Part shown: piece by piece, positions 8,457-18,723 of the stretch
How positions within the stretch are numbered: position 1 is the first letter of the stretch
Layout: every line of letters starts with the position of its first letter
NCBI RefSeq assembly: GCF_021735925.1
Contig: NZ_WMEA01000001.1
Location: 3,440,001-3,504,000 of the forward strand
Direction of reading: 5' to 3'
DNA from: Loktanella sp. M215
Lineage (GTDB): Bacteria > Pseudomonadota > Alphaproteobacteria > Rhodobacterales > Rhodobacteraceae
DNA length: 64,000 nucleotides
Position numbers and translations under genes: made by a program
Notes under the pieces: generated by a model
The model's database searches: none
Told to the model about the DNA's origin: nothing
Seen by the model: the letters and a program-made list of their open reading frames with translations, nothing else

Positions 8457-8903
8457 TCACAGCTTGATGTCGTAGGTCACCCAATGCGTCCGCGCCGCGA
8501 CCCGGTCATAGACCCCGCGCGCACGGTAGTTATCCTCGGCCGTGATCCAGCGGATCACCGTCCATCCCCGCGCCATGCCGATCCCGCGCAGCGCCGCGAT
8601 CAGCTCATCCGCCGCCCCGCTACCCCGCACGTCAGGGTCAACGAAGAGGTCATCCAGAAACCCGCCCGTGCTGGCCGACAGGGGCCGCGCAAAGGCGCGG
8701 TAATGCGCCAGACCGATCACCGTGCCATCCGCGGCACAGGCCACCAGCCCTTCGGTTGCGTGACCCGCATCCATCAGCCAGCCCCAGACCCTGTCCCGCA
8801 TCACCGCCGTCTGGTCGACGCGGTAAAAGGCGGCATAGCCTGCATAAAGCTTGTCCCACACCCCCCGGTCGGCAGCCGTCACAGCCCGAATTGTCACCGT
8901 CAT
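8457..8903 (-). CDS. GNAT family N-acetyltransferase
   Basis: A 148-residue acetyl-CoA-dependent acetyltransferase fold. The N-terminal MTVTIRAVTAADR strand-helix and the LDDLFVDPDVRGSGAADELI segment (the V-x-x-x-x-R-G-x-G/A acetyl-CoA loop) are clear. The substrate cannot be told. ATG 8903 is preceded by AGGGAGG, a strong ribosome site; the longer ORF upstream is cysteine- and arginine-rich and unlikely to be translated. It stands alone between the ctaD terminator and the DUF2244 gene, reading leftward. Confidence 0.82.
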   Translation of the reverse strand: MTVTIRAVTAADRGVWDKLYAGYAAFYRVDQTAVMRDRVWGWLMDAGHATEGLVACAADGTVIGLAHYRAFARPLSASTGGFLDDLFVDPDVRGSGAADELIAALRGIGMARGWTVIRWITAEDNYRARGVYDRVAARTHWVTYDIKL

Positions 8904-9063
8904 TTCCAACCTCCCTGTACGCGCACATCGCATCCATGACACGTCCGCCGTCACCTGACCAAGAAAAATCCCACCGGAGGCATCCTGACCCTCGCAAAGC
9001 CGCACCGCCACCGCGACCAAGCGGCACAGTTGCCAGCCGCAACCGTCCTGCTAAAACAGCCTC

Positions 9064-9552
9064 ATGCCCTACGAATGGTCCCCAGAACCCCCACACGCCG
9101 ACCCGGACTGGAGCCTCGCGCTCTGGCCCTACCGGTCCTTGCTGCGGCGCGATTTCGTGCTGTTCATGGGGGCTACGGCGGCCATCATCCTGCTGCCCTT
9201 GCTGACCGTGCTGGGCTCGGTCGTGCTCTGGGCGCTGCTGCCGTTCTTCGCCGCGATGTTTGGCGGTCTCTGGTACGCGCTGAACGTCAGCTACCGGCGC
9301 GGCGAGGTCCTGGAGGAGCTGCGCGTCACCGCTGACACCGCCTATCTGGTGCGCCACAATCCCAAGGGGCCACGGCAGGACTGGCGCGCGAACCGCTACT
9401 GGGTCAGCGTTCATCTGCACCCCAAGGGCGGCCCTGTCGAAAACTACATCACCCTGCGGGGCGGCGACCGCGAGGTCGAGATCGGCGCCTTCCTCGACGC
9501 CGCCGAACGCCTCGCCCTCTACGACGACCTCAAGCGCGCCCTGCGCGGCTGA
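9064..9552 (+). CDS. DUF2244 family membrane protein
   Basis: A 162-residue protein of the DUF2244 family, common in alphaproteobacteria. Residues 1-27 hold the typical N-terminus with PHRSL-like WPYRSL, followed by two adjacent membrane helices (about 30-70) and a soluble C-terminal half with the conserved NRYWVSVHLHPKGG segment. In many relatives such genes sit near cytochrome oxidase loci; here ctaD lies only 800 bp away, which may fit a respiratory role, but the function is not established. It ends facing yqeY with a repeat element between them. Confidence 0.82.
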   Translation: MPYEWSPEPPHADPDWSLALWPYRSLLRRDFVLFMGATAAIILLPLLTVLGSVVLWALLPFFAAMFGGLWYALNVSYRRGEVLEELRVTADTAYLVRHNPKGPRQDWRANRYWVSVHLHPKGGPVENYITLRGGDREVEIGAFLDAAERLALYDDLKRALRG

Positions 9553-9641
9553 CGGTGACACACAGCCTTCGACATCAGGCCAGCGATGCCCTGTGACGGA
9601 TCCAGTGACGGGCCGTCCCAGCCCGCGCGAACCTGCAGACC

Positions 9642-9683
9642 TTCTTCTGGTCGCAAATACTTCGGGGTCCGGGGCAGCGCCCC
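9642..9683. repeat. 42-nt repeat at a convergent gene junction (copy 1)
   Basis: The element begins TTCTTCTGGTC, continues with AAATACTTCGGGGT and ends with a GGGGC-AGC-GCCCC hairpin. Copy 2 at 21327-21368 agrees at 38 of 42 positions, the differences lying in two short spots. Both copies lie between genes that face each other, so it probably acts as a two-way terminator. Confidence 0.75.
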
Positions 9684-9723
9684 GAAAAGGGGTGGGCGGG
9701 CGGGCCCGTCCACCCCGTCACAA

Positions 9724-10188
9724 TCAGCCCAGACGGTCCTTGACCATCGGCCCGACCCGGCCAAAGTCCATCTGCCCGGTGTATTTGTCCTTCAGCACGG
9801 CCATGACGCGGCCCATGTCACGAATGCTGTCGGCCCCGGTCTCGGCGATCGCTGCATCGACGGCGGCGGCAGTTTCGTCGGCGTCCAGCTGGCGCGGCAG
9901 GAACTCCTCGACCACCTTGATCTCCGACAGCTCCTTTTCGGCCAACTCCAGACGGCCGCCCTCCTCGTAGGCGCGCGCGCTTTCCTGCCGCTGCTTGACC
10001 ATGCGGCCCAGGATCGACAGCACTTCGGCACTGTCGACCACCGCCCCGTCTTCGGCGCCGGTGCCACGCAGGGCGATGTCACGGTCCTTGATCGCGGCGT
10101 TGATCAGCCGCAGGGTGGACAGACGATCCGCCTCGCGGGCCTTCATCGCATCCTTGAGTGCTGCGGAAAGTCGCTGTCGCACGTCCAT
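9724..10188 (-). CDS. yqeY: GatB/YqeY domain protein
   Basis: A 154-residue stand-alone YqeY protein, the same fold as the C-terminal tail of GatB in the tRNA amidotransferase. The sequence begins with the typical MDVRQRLSAALKDAMKARE helix followed by RLSTLRLINAAIKDRDI, and ends with the FGRVGPMVKDRL segment. It is proposed to bind tRNA or help tRNA-dependent amidation, but the role is unproven. It is divergent from carA with about 185 bp between, and convergent with the DUF2244 gene. Confidence 0.9.
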   Translation of the reverse strand: MDVRQRLSAALKDAMKAREADRLSTLRLINAAIKDRDIALRGTGAEDGAVVDSAEVLSILGRMVKQRQESARAYEEGGRLELAEKELSEIKVVEEFLPRQLDADETAAAVDAAIAETGADSIRDMGRVMAVLKDKYTGQMDFGRVGPMVKDRLG

Positions 10189-10372
10189 GTCAGTGGTTCC
10201 ATTCCTAAGATCGGCGCAACATAGGGCTGCGGTCCGGCCCTGACAAGCGCTGCCGACGCGGCGTCACGGCCCACCCCTTGACCCCGCCCCGCAGCCTGCG
10301 TAGGACAGGCCGAATTTGCGCGCCCGCGCCTGCCCGCGCCCGCCCGCCAGCGCCTGCCGAAGGGGACCCCGG

Positions 10373-11536
10373 ATGACCATCACCGATACCGCGAAGCCCA
10401 CTGCCTGCCTCGCCCTTGCGGACGGCACCGTGTTCTACGGCCGTGGCTTCGGCGCCACGGGCCAGACCACCGCGGAACTCTGCTTCAACACCGCGATGAC
10501 CGGCTATCAGGAAATCATGACCGACCCCTCCTACGCGGGTCAGGTCGTCACCTTCACCTTCCCCCACATCGGCAACACCGGCGTCAACGCCGAGGATGAC
10601 GAGACCGCCGATCCCGTCGCTGCGGGCATGATCGTGAAATGGGACCCGACCGAGGCGTCGAACTGGCGCGCCACCGAAGAGCTGACGACATGGCTCGCGC
10701 GCCGCGGCCGGATCGGCATGGGCGGCATCGACACCCGTCGCCTGACCCGCGCGATCCGCCAGCAGGGCGCACCCCACGTGGCCCTCGCCCACGATCCCGA
10801 CGGCAACTTCGACATCGCGGCCCTCGTCGCCGCCGCGCGCGGCTTTGCGGGCCTCGTCGGTCTCGATCTGGCCAAGGACGTGACCTGCGCTCAAAGCTAC
10901 CGCTGGAACGAGATGCGCTGGGCCTGGCCCGACGGCTACCCGATCCAGGGCGCGCCCAAGCACAAAGTCGTCGCCATCGACTACGGCGCCAAGCGCAACA
11001 TCCTGCGCTGCCTCGCCTCTGCCGGCTGCGATGTGACGGTGCTGCCCGCATCGGCCACGGCCGAGGATGTGCTGGCCCTGAATCCCGACGGCGTCTTCCT
11101 GTCCAACGGTCCCGGCGATCCTGCGGCCACCGGCGTTTACGCCGTGCCGATGATCAAGGGTGTGCTGGAACGGGCCGATCTGCCGGTCTTCGGCATCTGC
11201 CTCGGTCACCAGATGCTGGCCCTCGCCTTGGGCGCGCAGACGATCAAGATGAACCACGGCCACCACGGCGCCAACCATCCGGTCAAGGACATGACCACTG
11301 GCAAGGTCGAGATCACGTCGATGAACCACGGCTTTACCGTCGACAGCCAGACCCTGCCGGCCGGGGTCACGGAAACCCACGTAAGCCTCTTCGACGGGTC
11401 GAACTGCGGGATCGCACTCGCGGACCGGCCGGTCTTCTCGGTCCAGTATCACCCCGAGGCAAGCCCCGGCCCGCAGGACAGCTACTACCTGTTCGAACGC
11501 TTTGCCGACGCCATGCAAGCCCGCAAGATGAACTGA
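10373..11536 (+). CDS. carA: Carbamoyl-phosphate synthase small subunit
   Basis: The glutamine amidotransferase subunit (387 residues) that feeds ammonia to CarB for carbamoyl phosphate, used in arginine and pyrimidine synthesis. The N-terminal domain has the family motif FNTAMTGYQEIMTDPSYAGQ; the class I amidotransferase domain has the nucleophile in FGICLGHQM (C276) and the His-Glu pair in VQYHPEAS. ATG 10373 follows AGGGGAC; the longer ORF start gives an Ala/Arg/Pro-rich tail of chance type. carB is not adjacent, which is common in this group. Confidence 0.95.
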   Translation: MTITDTAKPTACLALADGTVFYGRGFGATGQTTAELCFNTAMTGYQEIMTDPSYAGQVVTFTFPHIGNTGVNAEDDETADPVAAGMIVKWDPTEASNWRATEELTTWLARRGRIGMGGIDTRRLTRAIRQQGAPHVALAHDPDGNFDIAALVAAARGFAGLVGLDLAKDVTCAQSYRWNEMRWAWPDGYPIQGAPKHKVVAIDYGAKRNILRCLASAGCDVTVLPASATAEDVLALNPDGVFLSNGPGDPAATGVYAVPMIKGVLERADLPVFGICLGHQMLALALGAQTIKMNHGHHGANHPVKDMTTGKVEITSMNHGFTVDSQTLPAGVTETHVSLFDGSNCGIALADRPVFSVQYHPEASPGPQDSYYLFERFADAMQARKMN

Positions 11537-11603
11537 GCCGGGACCGCCTTAACGACTTCTTAACCACCGTCTGCCCTTATGGGACCGCAACACAGGCGGA
11601 CCC

Positions 11604-13511
11604 ATGACGATTTTTGCGCCAGGCTTTTCCATGGCGGATCTGGATGCCCCCCTGCCGGAGGATCCGGCGGGTCTGCTGCAAAGGCTCGTGCAGGACGGCT
11701 ACGTCACTGCGGCGCAGGCACAGGCGGCACAAGAGATCGCCGCGCGTGAAAACCTGACCGTGCTGGGTGTGCTGCAGACCCGGTTCAGCTTGTCCCAGCG
11801 CAGTCTGGCGCTGGTGCAGAACGCCACATTGTCTGCCCGCATGATCGATCCCATGATCGACGCACCGGACCGCGCCCTCGTGCAGACCTTTGGCGCGGCG
11901 CAGGCGATGGCCGGCGGCGTCCTGCCGTGGCGCAGGATGGGCGACTGCACGCTGATCCTGTCGCCCGATTATGCCCGTTTCCTGCGTCAGCAACCGGCGC
12001 TGACCGCCGCACTCGGACCCGTCCGCATGGGCGTCAGCATGCCTGACCAGATCACGGGTGCGCTGGCACGCGACTTTGGCGCGGACCTTGTCAGGCGGGC
12101 CGAAACGCGGTTGCCCGCTGCAGACAGTTGCCGCGACTGGCGGGCCGGGCGCGCGATGGGATGGGTTGTGGTCGCTGCGTTCGCGCTGGTGGCTGCAACC
12201 GTGGCCGCCCCGGTCGCTGTCATCACCGCCTTTTCGGCGCTCGCGGTGGTGCTTCTGGTTTTGACCGGCGGGATCAAGGTCGCCGCAGCGCTGTCCGGCC
12301 TGCGGACCGACGCGGCACCGTCCGTTGCTTCACCCGACGGGCCCCTGCCAATCATCACCCTGCTGGTGCCGCTCTACCGCGAACGGGCCATCGCCGACCA
12401 CCTGCTGACTCGGCTGGAAGCACTGGATTACCCCCGCGAACGCCTCGACGTCTGCCTCGTGCTCGAAGACAACGACACCACCACGAAAGAGGCGTTGGGC
12501 CGCACCCGCCTGTTGACGTGGATGCGGTCCATCACCGTGCCCGAAGGCACGCTGCGGACCAAGCCACGCGCGCTGAACTACGCGCTCGACTTCGCGCGCG
12601 GCAGCATCGTGGGCGTCTACGATGCAGAGGATGCGCCCGCCACCGACCAGCTGCGCATCGTCGCCGCGACCTTTGCCGGCGCCGATCCGCAGGTGGCCTG
12701 CCTGCAGGGCGTGCTCGACTATTACAACAGCAGCGCCAACTGGCTGACCCGCTGCTTCACGCTGGAATACGCCAGCTGGTTCCGCGTCGTGCTGCCGGGC
12801 TATGCCCGCATGGGCCTTGTCGTGCCGCTGGGCGGCACCACGCTGTTCTTTCGCCGCGACATCCTGGAACGGCTGGGCGGCTGGGACGCCCATAACGTGA
12901 CAGAGGATGCGGATCTTGGCCTGCGGCTGGCGCGCGCGGGCTACCGGACCGCCTTCATCCCCTCCGTCACCGAGGAAGAGGCGAACGGCCGCTTCTGGCC
13001 TTGGGTCAAGCAGCGGTCACGCTGGCTCAAGGGGTACGGCGTCACGTGGTGCGTCCACATGCGCGAACCGCGCGCACTCTGGCGCGATCTGGGGCCGTGG
13101 CGGTTCTTTGGCGTGCAGGTGCTGTTTGCGGGCACGCTGTCGCAATTCCTGCTGGCACCGCTGGTCTGGTCGTTCTGGCTGGTCCCCTTCGGGGTGCACC
13201 ACCCGGCGGCGGACCTGCTGCCGCGCCCGGTCTTCTGGGCCATGGTGGGCCTCTTCATCACCTGCGAACTCGCGAATTTCGCCATCGCCGCCCTTGCCGT
13301 GCGACGCGCGGGCAAGGGCTGGCTGATTCCCTGGGCACTGACCCTGCAGCTTTATTTCCCGCTAGGGGCCGTCGCCTGCTACAAAGGGCTGCTAGAACTC
13401 ACGTGGAAGCCGTTCTACTGGCACAAGACCGCGCACGGCATCCTGTTGCCAAAGCATGCGCCCGCTACTGCGCCGCCTCGACCTTTGCCGCATCCAGTTT
13501 CAGACGCGTGA
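11604..13511 (+). CDS. GT2 polysaccharide synthase with GspE-like N-terminal domain (XagB-like)
   Basis: A 635-residue inner-membrane glycosyltransferase. Residues about 20-160 resemble the N-terminal domain of type II secretion/pilus ATPases (RLVQDGYVTAAQAQAAQ, LGVLQTRFSLSQ), two helices follow at about 180-225, then a GT2 domain with catalytic acidic motifs EDND (D289), DAED (D340/D343) and TEDADLG (E434/D435) and the processive-synthase motif QRSRW (470-474), then C-terminal membrane helices. This layout resembles XagB-type synthases. The product is unknown. MshEN-type N-domains can bind c-di-GMP, so such control is possible. Its 3' end overlaps the opposing gntR gene by 47 bp. Confidence 0.85.
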   Translation: MTIFAPGFSMADLDAPLPEDPAGLLQRLVQDGYVTAAQAQAAQEIAARENLTVLGVLQTRFSLSQRSLALVQNATLSARMIDPMIDAPDRALVQTFGAAQAMAGGVLPWRRMGDCTLILSPDYARFLRQQPALTAALGPVRMGVSMPDQITGALARDFGADLVRRAETRLPAADSCRDWRAGRAMGWVVVAAFALVAATVAAPVAVITAFSALAVVLLVLTGGIKVAAALSGLRTDAAPSVASPDGPLPIITLLVPLYRERAIADHLLTRLEALDYPRERLDVCLVLEDNDTTTKEALGRTRLLTWMRSITVPEGTLRTKPRALNYALDFARGSIVGVYDAEDAPATDQLRIVAATFAGADPQVACLQGVLDYYNSSANWLTRCFTLEYASWFRVVLPGYARMGLVVPLGGTTLFFRRDILERLGGWDAHNVTEDADLGLRLARAGYRTAFIPSVTEEEANGRFWPWVKQRSRWLKGYGVTWCVHMREPRALWRDLGPWRFFGVQVLFAGTLSQFLLAPLVWSFWLVPFGVHHPAADLLPRPVFWAMVGLFITCELANFAIAALAVRRAGKGWLIPWALTLQLYFPLGAVACYKGLLELTWKPFYWHKTAHGILLPKHAPATAPPRPLPHPVSDA

Positions 13512-14118
13512 CGAAGGCCTCAGAGATATGCGCCCGCAGCGCCGTATCCGCCGCATCGCCGTCACCCGCAGCGATGGCCTCGACGATTCGCTCGTGCTCC
13601 CTCAGCGTATCGCCGCCCCGCCCCTTGGCGGAAATCGAGGTCGTGGCCAGCAGGGCCATCGACCGGTGCACCAGATCCAGCTGCTGCACCAGAAACCGGT
13701 TGTGCGACGCAAGGTGGATCTGCTTGTGGAACCGCCGGTTCGCGCGGCTCAGCGCCTCGGGGTCGTCCTTCAGCGCTTCGTCGGCGGCCAGCATATCGCG
13801 CAGCACGGCGACTTCCTCTGGCGTGGCATGACGGGCCGCCAGCCGGGCGGCCAGCCCCTCCAGCGTGCCGCGCACGACGTAAAGCTCTGCCATCTGCGTG
13901 TGGTCGAGGGAGGCCACGATCAGCGACCGCCCGTCGCGGGTCAGCAGGCTTTGCGTCTCCAGCCGCTGCAGCGCCTCGCGCACCGGGGTCCGGCTGACGC
14001 CCAGCCGGTCGGCCAGCTCGCTTTCCACCAGCCGGTCGCCGGGCTTGTAGATGTGGCTGTCGATCGCTTCGAGGATCAGCGCATAGGCATCCTTCTGCGG
14101 TGTTGCGCGATCTTGCAT
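13465..14118 (-). CDS. GntR family transcriptional regulator (FCD type)
   Basis: A 217-residue repressor of the FadR subfamily. Residues about 10-70 form the winged helix-turn-helix (DRLVESELADRLGVSRTPVR, EALQRLET), and the rest is an all-helical FCD ligand domain with metal-binding type histidines (NRRFHKQIHLASHN and LREHERIVEAI). It probably senses a small organic acid. ATG 14118 was chosen because the upstream part of the ORF is Cys/Arg-rich. It is divergent from the UbiH-type gene and may control it. Its C-terminal codons overlap the end of the GT2 gene on the other strand. Confidence 0.88.
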   Translation of the reverse strand: MQDRATPQKDAYALILEAIDSHIYKPGDRLVESELADRLGVSRTPVREALQRLETQSLLTRDGRSLIVASLDHTQMAELYVVRGTLEGLAARLAARHATPEEVAVLRDMLAADEALKDDPEALSRANRRFHKQIHLASHNRFLVQQLDLVHRSMALLATTSISAKGRGGDTLREHERIVEAIAAGDGDAADTALRAHISEAFVTRLKLDAAKVEAAQ

Positions 14119-14226
14119 GGTGTCCCCCTCGGTCTGGCAGCAGCATAGCGGGGGCTGGACGGCACAGGCAAGGATGTCGCAGCCCGCGACCTTTCCGGGC
14201 GCCCTGCGATGCCCTATATCCCGGGC

Positions 14227-15417
14227 ATGGACAAAATACAGACAGATCTTCTGATCAGCGGCGGCGGCGTGGCGGGCCTCGCGGCAGCGGTAGCCTTCGG
14301 TGCTGCGGGTTTCGACGTCGTCGTGGTGGACCCGGCCCCGCCCGTCACCGATGCCGCAGACCCCGGCGCTGACCTGCGCACCACCGCCTTTCTGCAACCG
14401 GCCCAAGGGGTTCTGGACCGTGCCGGGGTGTGGCAGGCACTGTCAGGTCACGCCACGCCGCTCGCGATCATGCGGATCGTGGACGCCGCAAAGGAGACGC
14501 CCGTCAGCCGCGACTTCGCCGCCTCCGACATCTCTGACAGGCCCTTCGGGTGGAACCTGCCGAACTGGCTGCTGCGCCGCGTGATGGTCGACCGCATCGG
14601 GGCGATGGACAACGTGACCCTGCGCACCGGCACCGGCTTTGCCGCAATGGTCGCGCGCACGGATCAGGCGCTGGTGCGGCTGACCGACGGCACACAGATC
14701 GCGGCCCGGCTGGTGATCGGCGCCGACGGCCGCGGATCTCCGGTGCGAGAGGCCGCAAGCATCGGTGTTGCGACGACGCGCTACGGCCAAAAGGCCGTGA
14801 CCTTTGCCGTGACCCACCCCGGCCCGCACAACGGCGTCTCGACCGAGGTGCATCGCGCGGGCGGCCCGTTCACGCTGGTGCCCCTGCCCGACCACGACGG
14901 CCAGCCCTGCTCCTCCGTCGTGTGGATGGATACCGGCCCACGGATCACAACCCTTGCAGCCCTCTCGGACGCGGATTTCACAGCCGCCGCGAACGATCGC
15001 AGCGCCGGTGTGAATGGCCCGCTGACACTGGTCGGCCGCCGGTCGGTCTGGCCGATCATCAGCCAGATCGCGGACCGGATCACCGCACCGCGCACGGCAC
15101 TGGTGGCCGAGGCCGCCCACGTCATGCCGCCCATCGGCGCGCAGGGCCTGAACATGTCGCTGGCCGATATTGCCTGCCTGCTGGACCTTACGGTCGCGAA
15201 CCCTGACGCGCTGGGATCGCCCGCAATGCTCGCGGCCTATGCCCGCGCCCGCCACGGCGAGATGCGTCTGCGCGTCACCGGCATCGACGCGCTGAATCGC
15301 ACGTCGATGGCGCAAAGTCCGCTGATCCACGACCTGCGCGCCCTCGGCGTCCGGGCCTTGCACGACGCAAGCCCGGTCCGCCGCCGCCTGATGAAGCTGG
15401 GGCTGGGTGCCGCCTAG
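14227..15417 (+). CDS. UbiH/UbiF/COQ6 family FAD monooxygenase
   Basis: A 396-residue flavoprotein hydroxylase. The N-terminal dinucleotide motif is LLISGGGVAGLAAAVAF, the middle DG motif is LVIGADGRGSPVRE and the second FAD motif lies at AEAAHVMPPIGAQGLNMSLAD. These are the hallmarks of ubiquinone-ring hydroxylases, so a role in ubiquinone synthesis is likely; which ring position is unclear. The ATG at 14227 places the dinucleotide motif at the usual distance; an in-frame ATG at 14209 also exists. Its TAG stop is shared, as CTAG, with the stop of the aminotransferase gene on the other strand. Confidence 0.87.
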   Translation: MDKIQTDLLISGGGVAGLAAAVAFGAAGFDVVVVDPAPPVTDAADPGADLRTTAFLQPAQGVLDRAGVWQALSGHATPLAIMRIVDAAKETPVSRDFAASDISDRPFGWNLPNWLLRRVMVDRIGAMDNVTLRTGTGFAAMVARTDQALVRLTDGTQIAARLVIGADGRGSPVREAASIGVATTRYGQKAVTFAVTHPGPHNGVSTEVHRAGGPFTLVPLPDHDGQPCSSVVWMDTGPRITTLAALSDADFTAAANDRSAGVNGPLTLVGRRSVWPIISQIADRITAPRTALVAEAAHVMPPIGAQGLNMSLADIACLLDLTVANPDALGSPAMLAAYARARHGEMRLRVTGIDALNRTSMAQSPLIHDLRALGVRALHDASPVRRRLMKLGLGAA

Positions 15418-16547
15418 AGCACGCGGGTAAGCACCGGCAGCAACCGGTCCAGCGTGCCCTGCACGTTATAAAGCTTGTCGAGCCCGAAGAGCCCCAGCCG
15501 GAAGGTCATGAAATCGGCAGGCTCGCCCACCTGCAACGGCACGCCTGCAGCAATCTGCATGCCTTCTTTTACGAAGGCCGCACCGGATTTCACCTCCGGA
15601 TTGTCGGTGTAGCTGACCACGACGCCGGGCGCCTGAAAGCCCTCTGCCGCGACCGACGCGACGCCCATGCCCGTCAGATGTTTCCGCACCGCATTGCCCA
15701 ACTCCCACTGGGCGGCCTTCAATTTATCAAAGCCGTAATCCCGCGTCTCCTCCATCGTGTCGCGGAAGGCGCGCAGCCCGTCCGTCGGCATCGTGGCATG
15801 GTACGCGTGACCGCCATCCTCGTAGGCCTTCATGATCTGGCGCCACTTCTTCAGATCACCGGCAAAACTGTTCGAGGTCGTCGCCTCCAGCCGTTCCGCC
15901 GCGCGGTCCGACATCATCACAAGGCCCGCACAGGGTGTCGCCGACCAGCCCTTTTGCGGGGCAGAGATCAGCACGTCGACGCCGGTCGCCTTCATGTCGA
16001 CCCAGATGCAGCCCGACGCGATGCAATCGAGCACCATGATCGCCCCCACTTCATGCGCCGCATCGGCCATGGCTTTCAGGTAATCATCGGGCAGGATCAG
16101 GCCCGCGCTGGTTTCCACATGGGGGGCAAAGACCACATCCGGCTTGGCAGCGCGGATCGCCTGCACCACATCCTCGATCGGCGCGGGCGCAAAGGGCGCG
16201 CGGCTGTCGTTGCCGGTCTGATGCGCCATCTTCACGGTCGTCTCGGCAGCAAAACCGCCGGCGTCGAAGATCTGGCTCCAGCGGTAGGAAAACCAGCCGT
16301 TGCGGACGATGAAACAATGCGCGTTCGTCCCGAACTGCCGCGCCACCGCCTCCATGCCGAAAGTGCCGCCGCCGGGGACGATCGCCACCGCATCGGCGGC
16401 ATAGACCTCTTTCAGCAGGGCAGAGCAGTCGCGCATGACCTGCTGGAACACCTTGCTCATGGAATTGAGCGACCGGTCCGTGAAGACCACCGAAAATTCC
16501 ATCAACCCGTCCGGGTCGACCGGGGCATGCGTCATCTGTCCGTCCAT
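15414..16547 (-). CDS. Class V aminotransferase (alanine-glyoxylate / serine-pyruvate type)
   Basis: A 377-residue PLP enzyme of fold type I. The PLP-phosphate region GGGTFGMEAVARQFG, the aspartate in MVLDCIASG and the PLP lysine in SAPQKGWSATP are in the right order, and the C-terminal domain is complete. It probably transfers amino groups between alanine or serine and glyoxylate or pyruvate. ATG 16547 has a GGAGGA ribosome site; in-frame ATGs at 16559 (after AGAGG) and 16601 are alternatives. Downstream it meets the UbiH-type gene with a 4-bp shared stop. Confidence 0.85.
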   Translation of the reverse strand: MDGQMTHAPVDPDGLMEFSVVFTDRSLNSMSKVFQQVMRDCSALLKEVYAADAVAIVPGGGTFGMEAVARQFGTNAHCFIVRNGWFSYRWSQIFDAGGFAAETTVKMAHQTGNDSRAPFAPAPIEDVVQAIRAAKPDVVFAPHVETSAGLILPDDYLKAMADAAHEVGAIMVLDCIASGCIWVDMKATGVDVLISAPQKGWSATPCAGLVMMSDRAAERLEATTSNSFAGDLKKWRQIMKAYEDGGHAYHATMPTDGLRAFRDTMEETRDYGFDKLKAAQWELGNAVRKHLTGMGVASVAAEGFQAPGVVVSYTDNPEVKSGAAFVKEGMQIAAGVPLQVGEPADFMTFRLGLFGLDKLYNVQGTLDRLLPVLTRVL

Positions 16548-16621
16548 TGCGTCCTCCATCGCTTTGACCTCTGAGGTAGGCCGAAACCACGCGTCTGGCA
16601 AAGTCTATCTTTGCGTGACGC

Positions 16622-17070
16622 TCACAGCGGCCCCGGCCTGCGCTCCTCGCTCAGCATCACGTTGGCCTCGACCGTGCCGACCCCCGGCAGCGTCATGATC
16701 CGCCGCCGCAGCACCCGCTCGAAATCCGCAAGGTCGCGGGCCACGACCCGCAGGCGGTAATCGTAAAGTCCCAGCACATGCGTCACCACCTGCACCTCCG
16801 GGATCGCGCCGACCGCGCGCTCGAAATCCTCAAGGCTCACGCGCCCCTTGGTGGCCAGCTTGATCCCCAGAAAGACCGTGACCCCAAAGCCCAGCCGCTC
16901 TGCATCCAGCAACAGGCGACGGCCCGTCAGGATGCCGCCCTCCTGCAACCGCCTGATCCGCCGCCATGTCGCGGGCTGGCTCAACCCCAGTTGCCGCCCC
17001 AGCGCAGAAGCCGGCTGCGCTGCATCCGCGACCAGTAGCCGCAGCAGGGCGCGGTCCAGATCGTCCAGCG

Positions 17071-17074
<4 letters not shown>
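16622..17074 (-). CDS. Lrp/AsnC family regulator (second of tandem pair)
   Basis: A 150-residue leucine-responsive-type regulator with an N-terminal helix-turn-helix (LDRALLRLLVADAAQPASAL, then QPATWRRIRRLQ) and a C-terminal RAM ligand domain. The start is GTG at 17074, inside a GTGA overlap with the stop of the preceding Lrp gene, so the two are translationally coupled. Such proteins form octamers or dimers that bind amino acids and DNA. The pair faces away from ilvC and may adjust branched-chain amino-acid synthesis. The two proteins are clearly different, so this is not a recent duplication. Confidence 0.88.
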
Positions 17075-18682
<1,608 letters not shown>

Positions 18683-18695
18683 TCCACACGCCGCA

Positions 18696-18723
18696 AAGGC
18701 CCGCCCCCGTGGCGGGCCTTTTT
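18696..18723 (+). terminator. Intrinsic terminator of ilvC
   Basis: GGCCCGCC pairs with GGCGGGCC around a CCCGT loop and runs into TTTTTC, 13 bp after the ilvC stop. An A-tract on the other side (AAA) gives weaker symmetry for the opposing aldehyde dehydrogenase gene, whose stop codon abuts the T-run. Confidence 0.88.
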
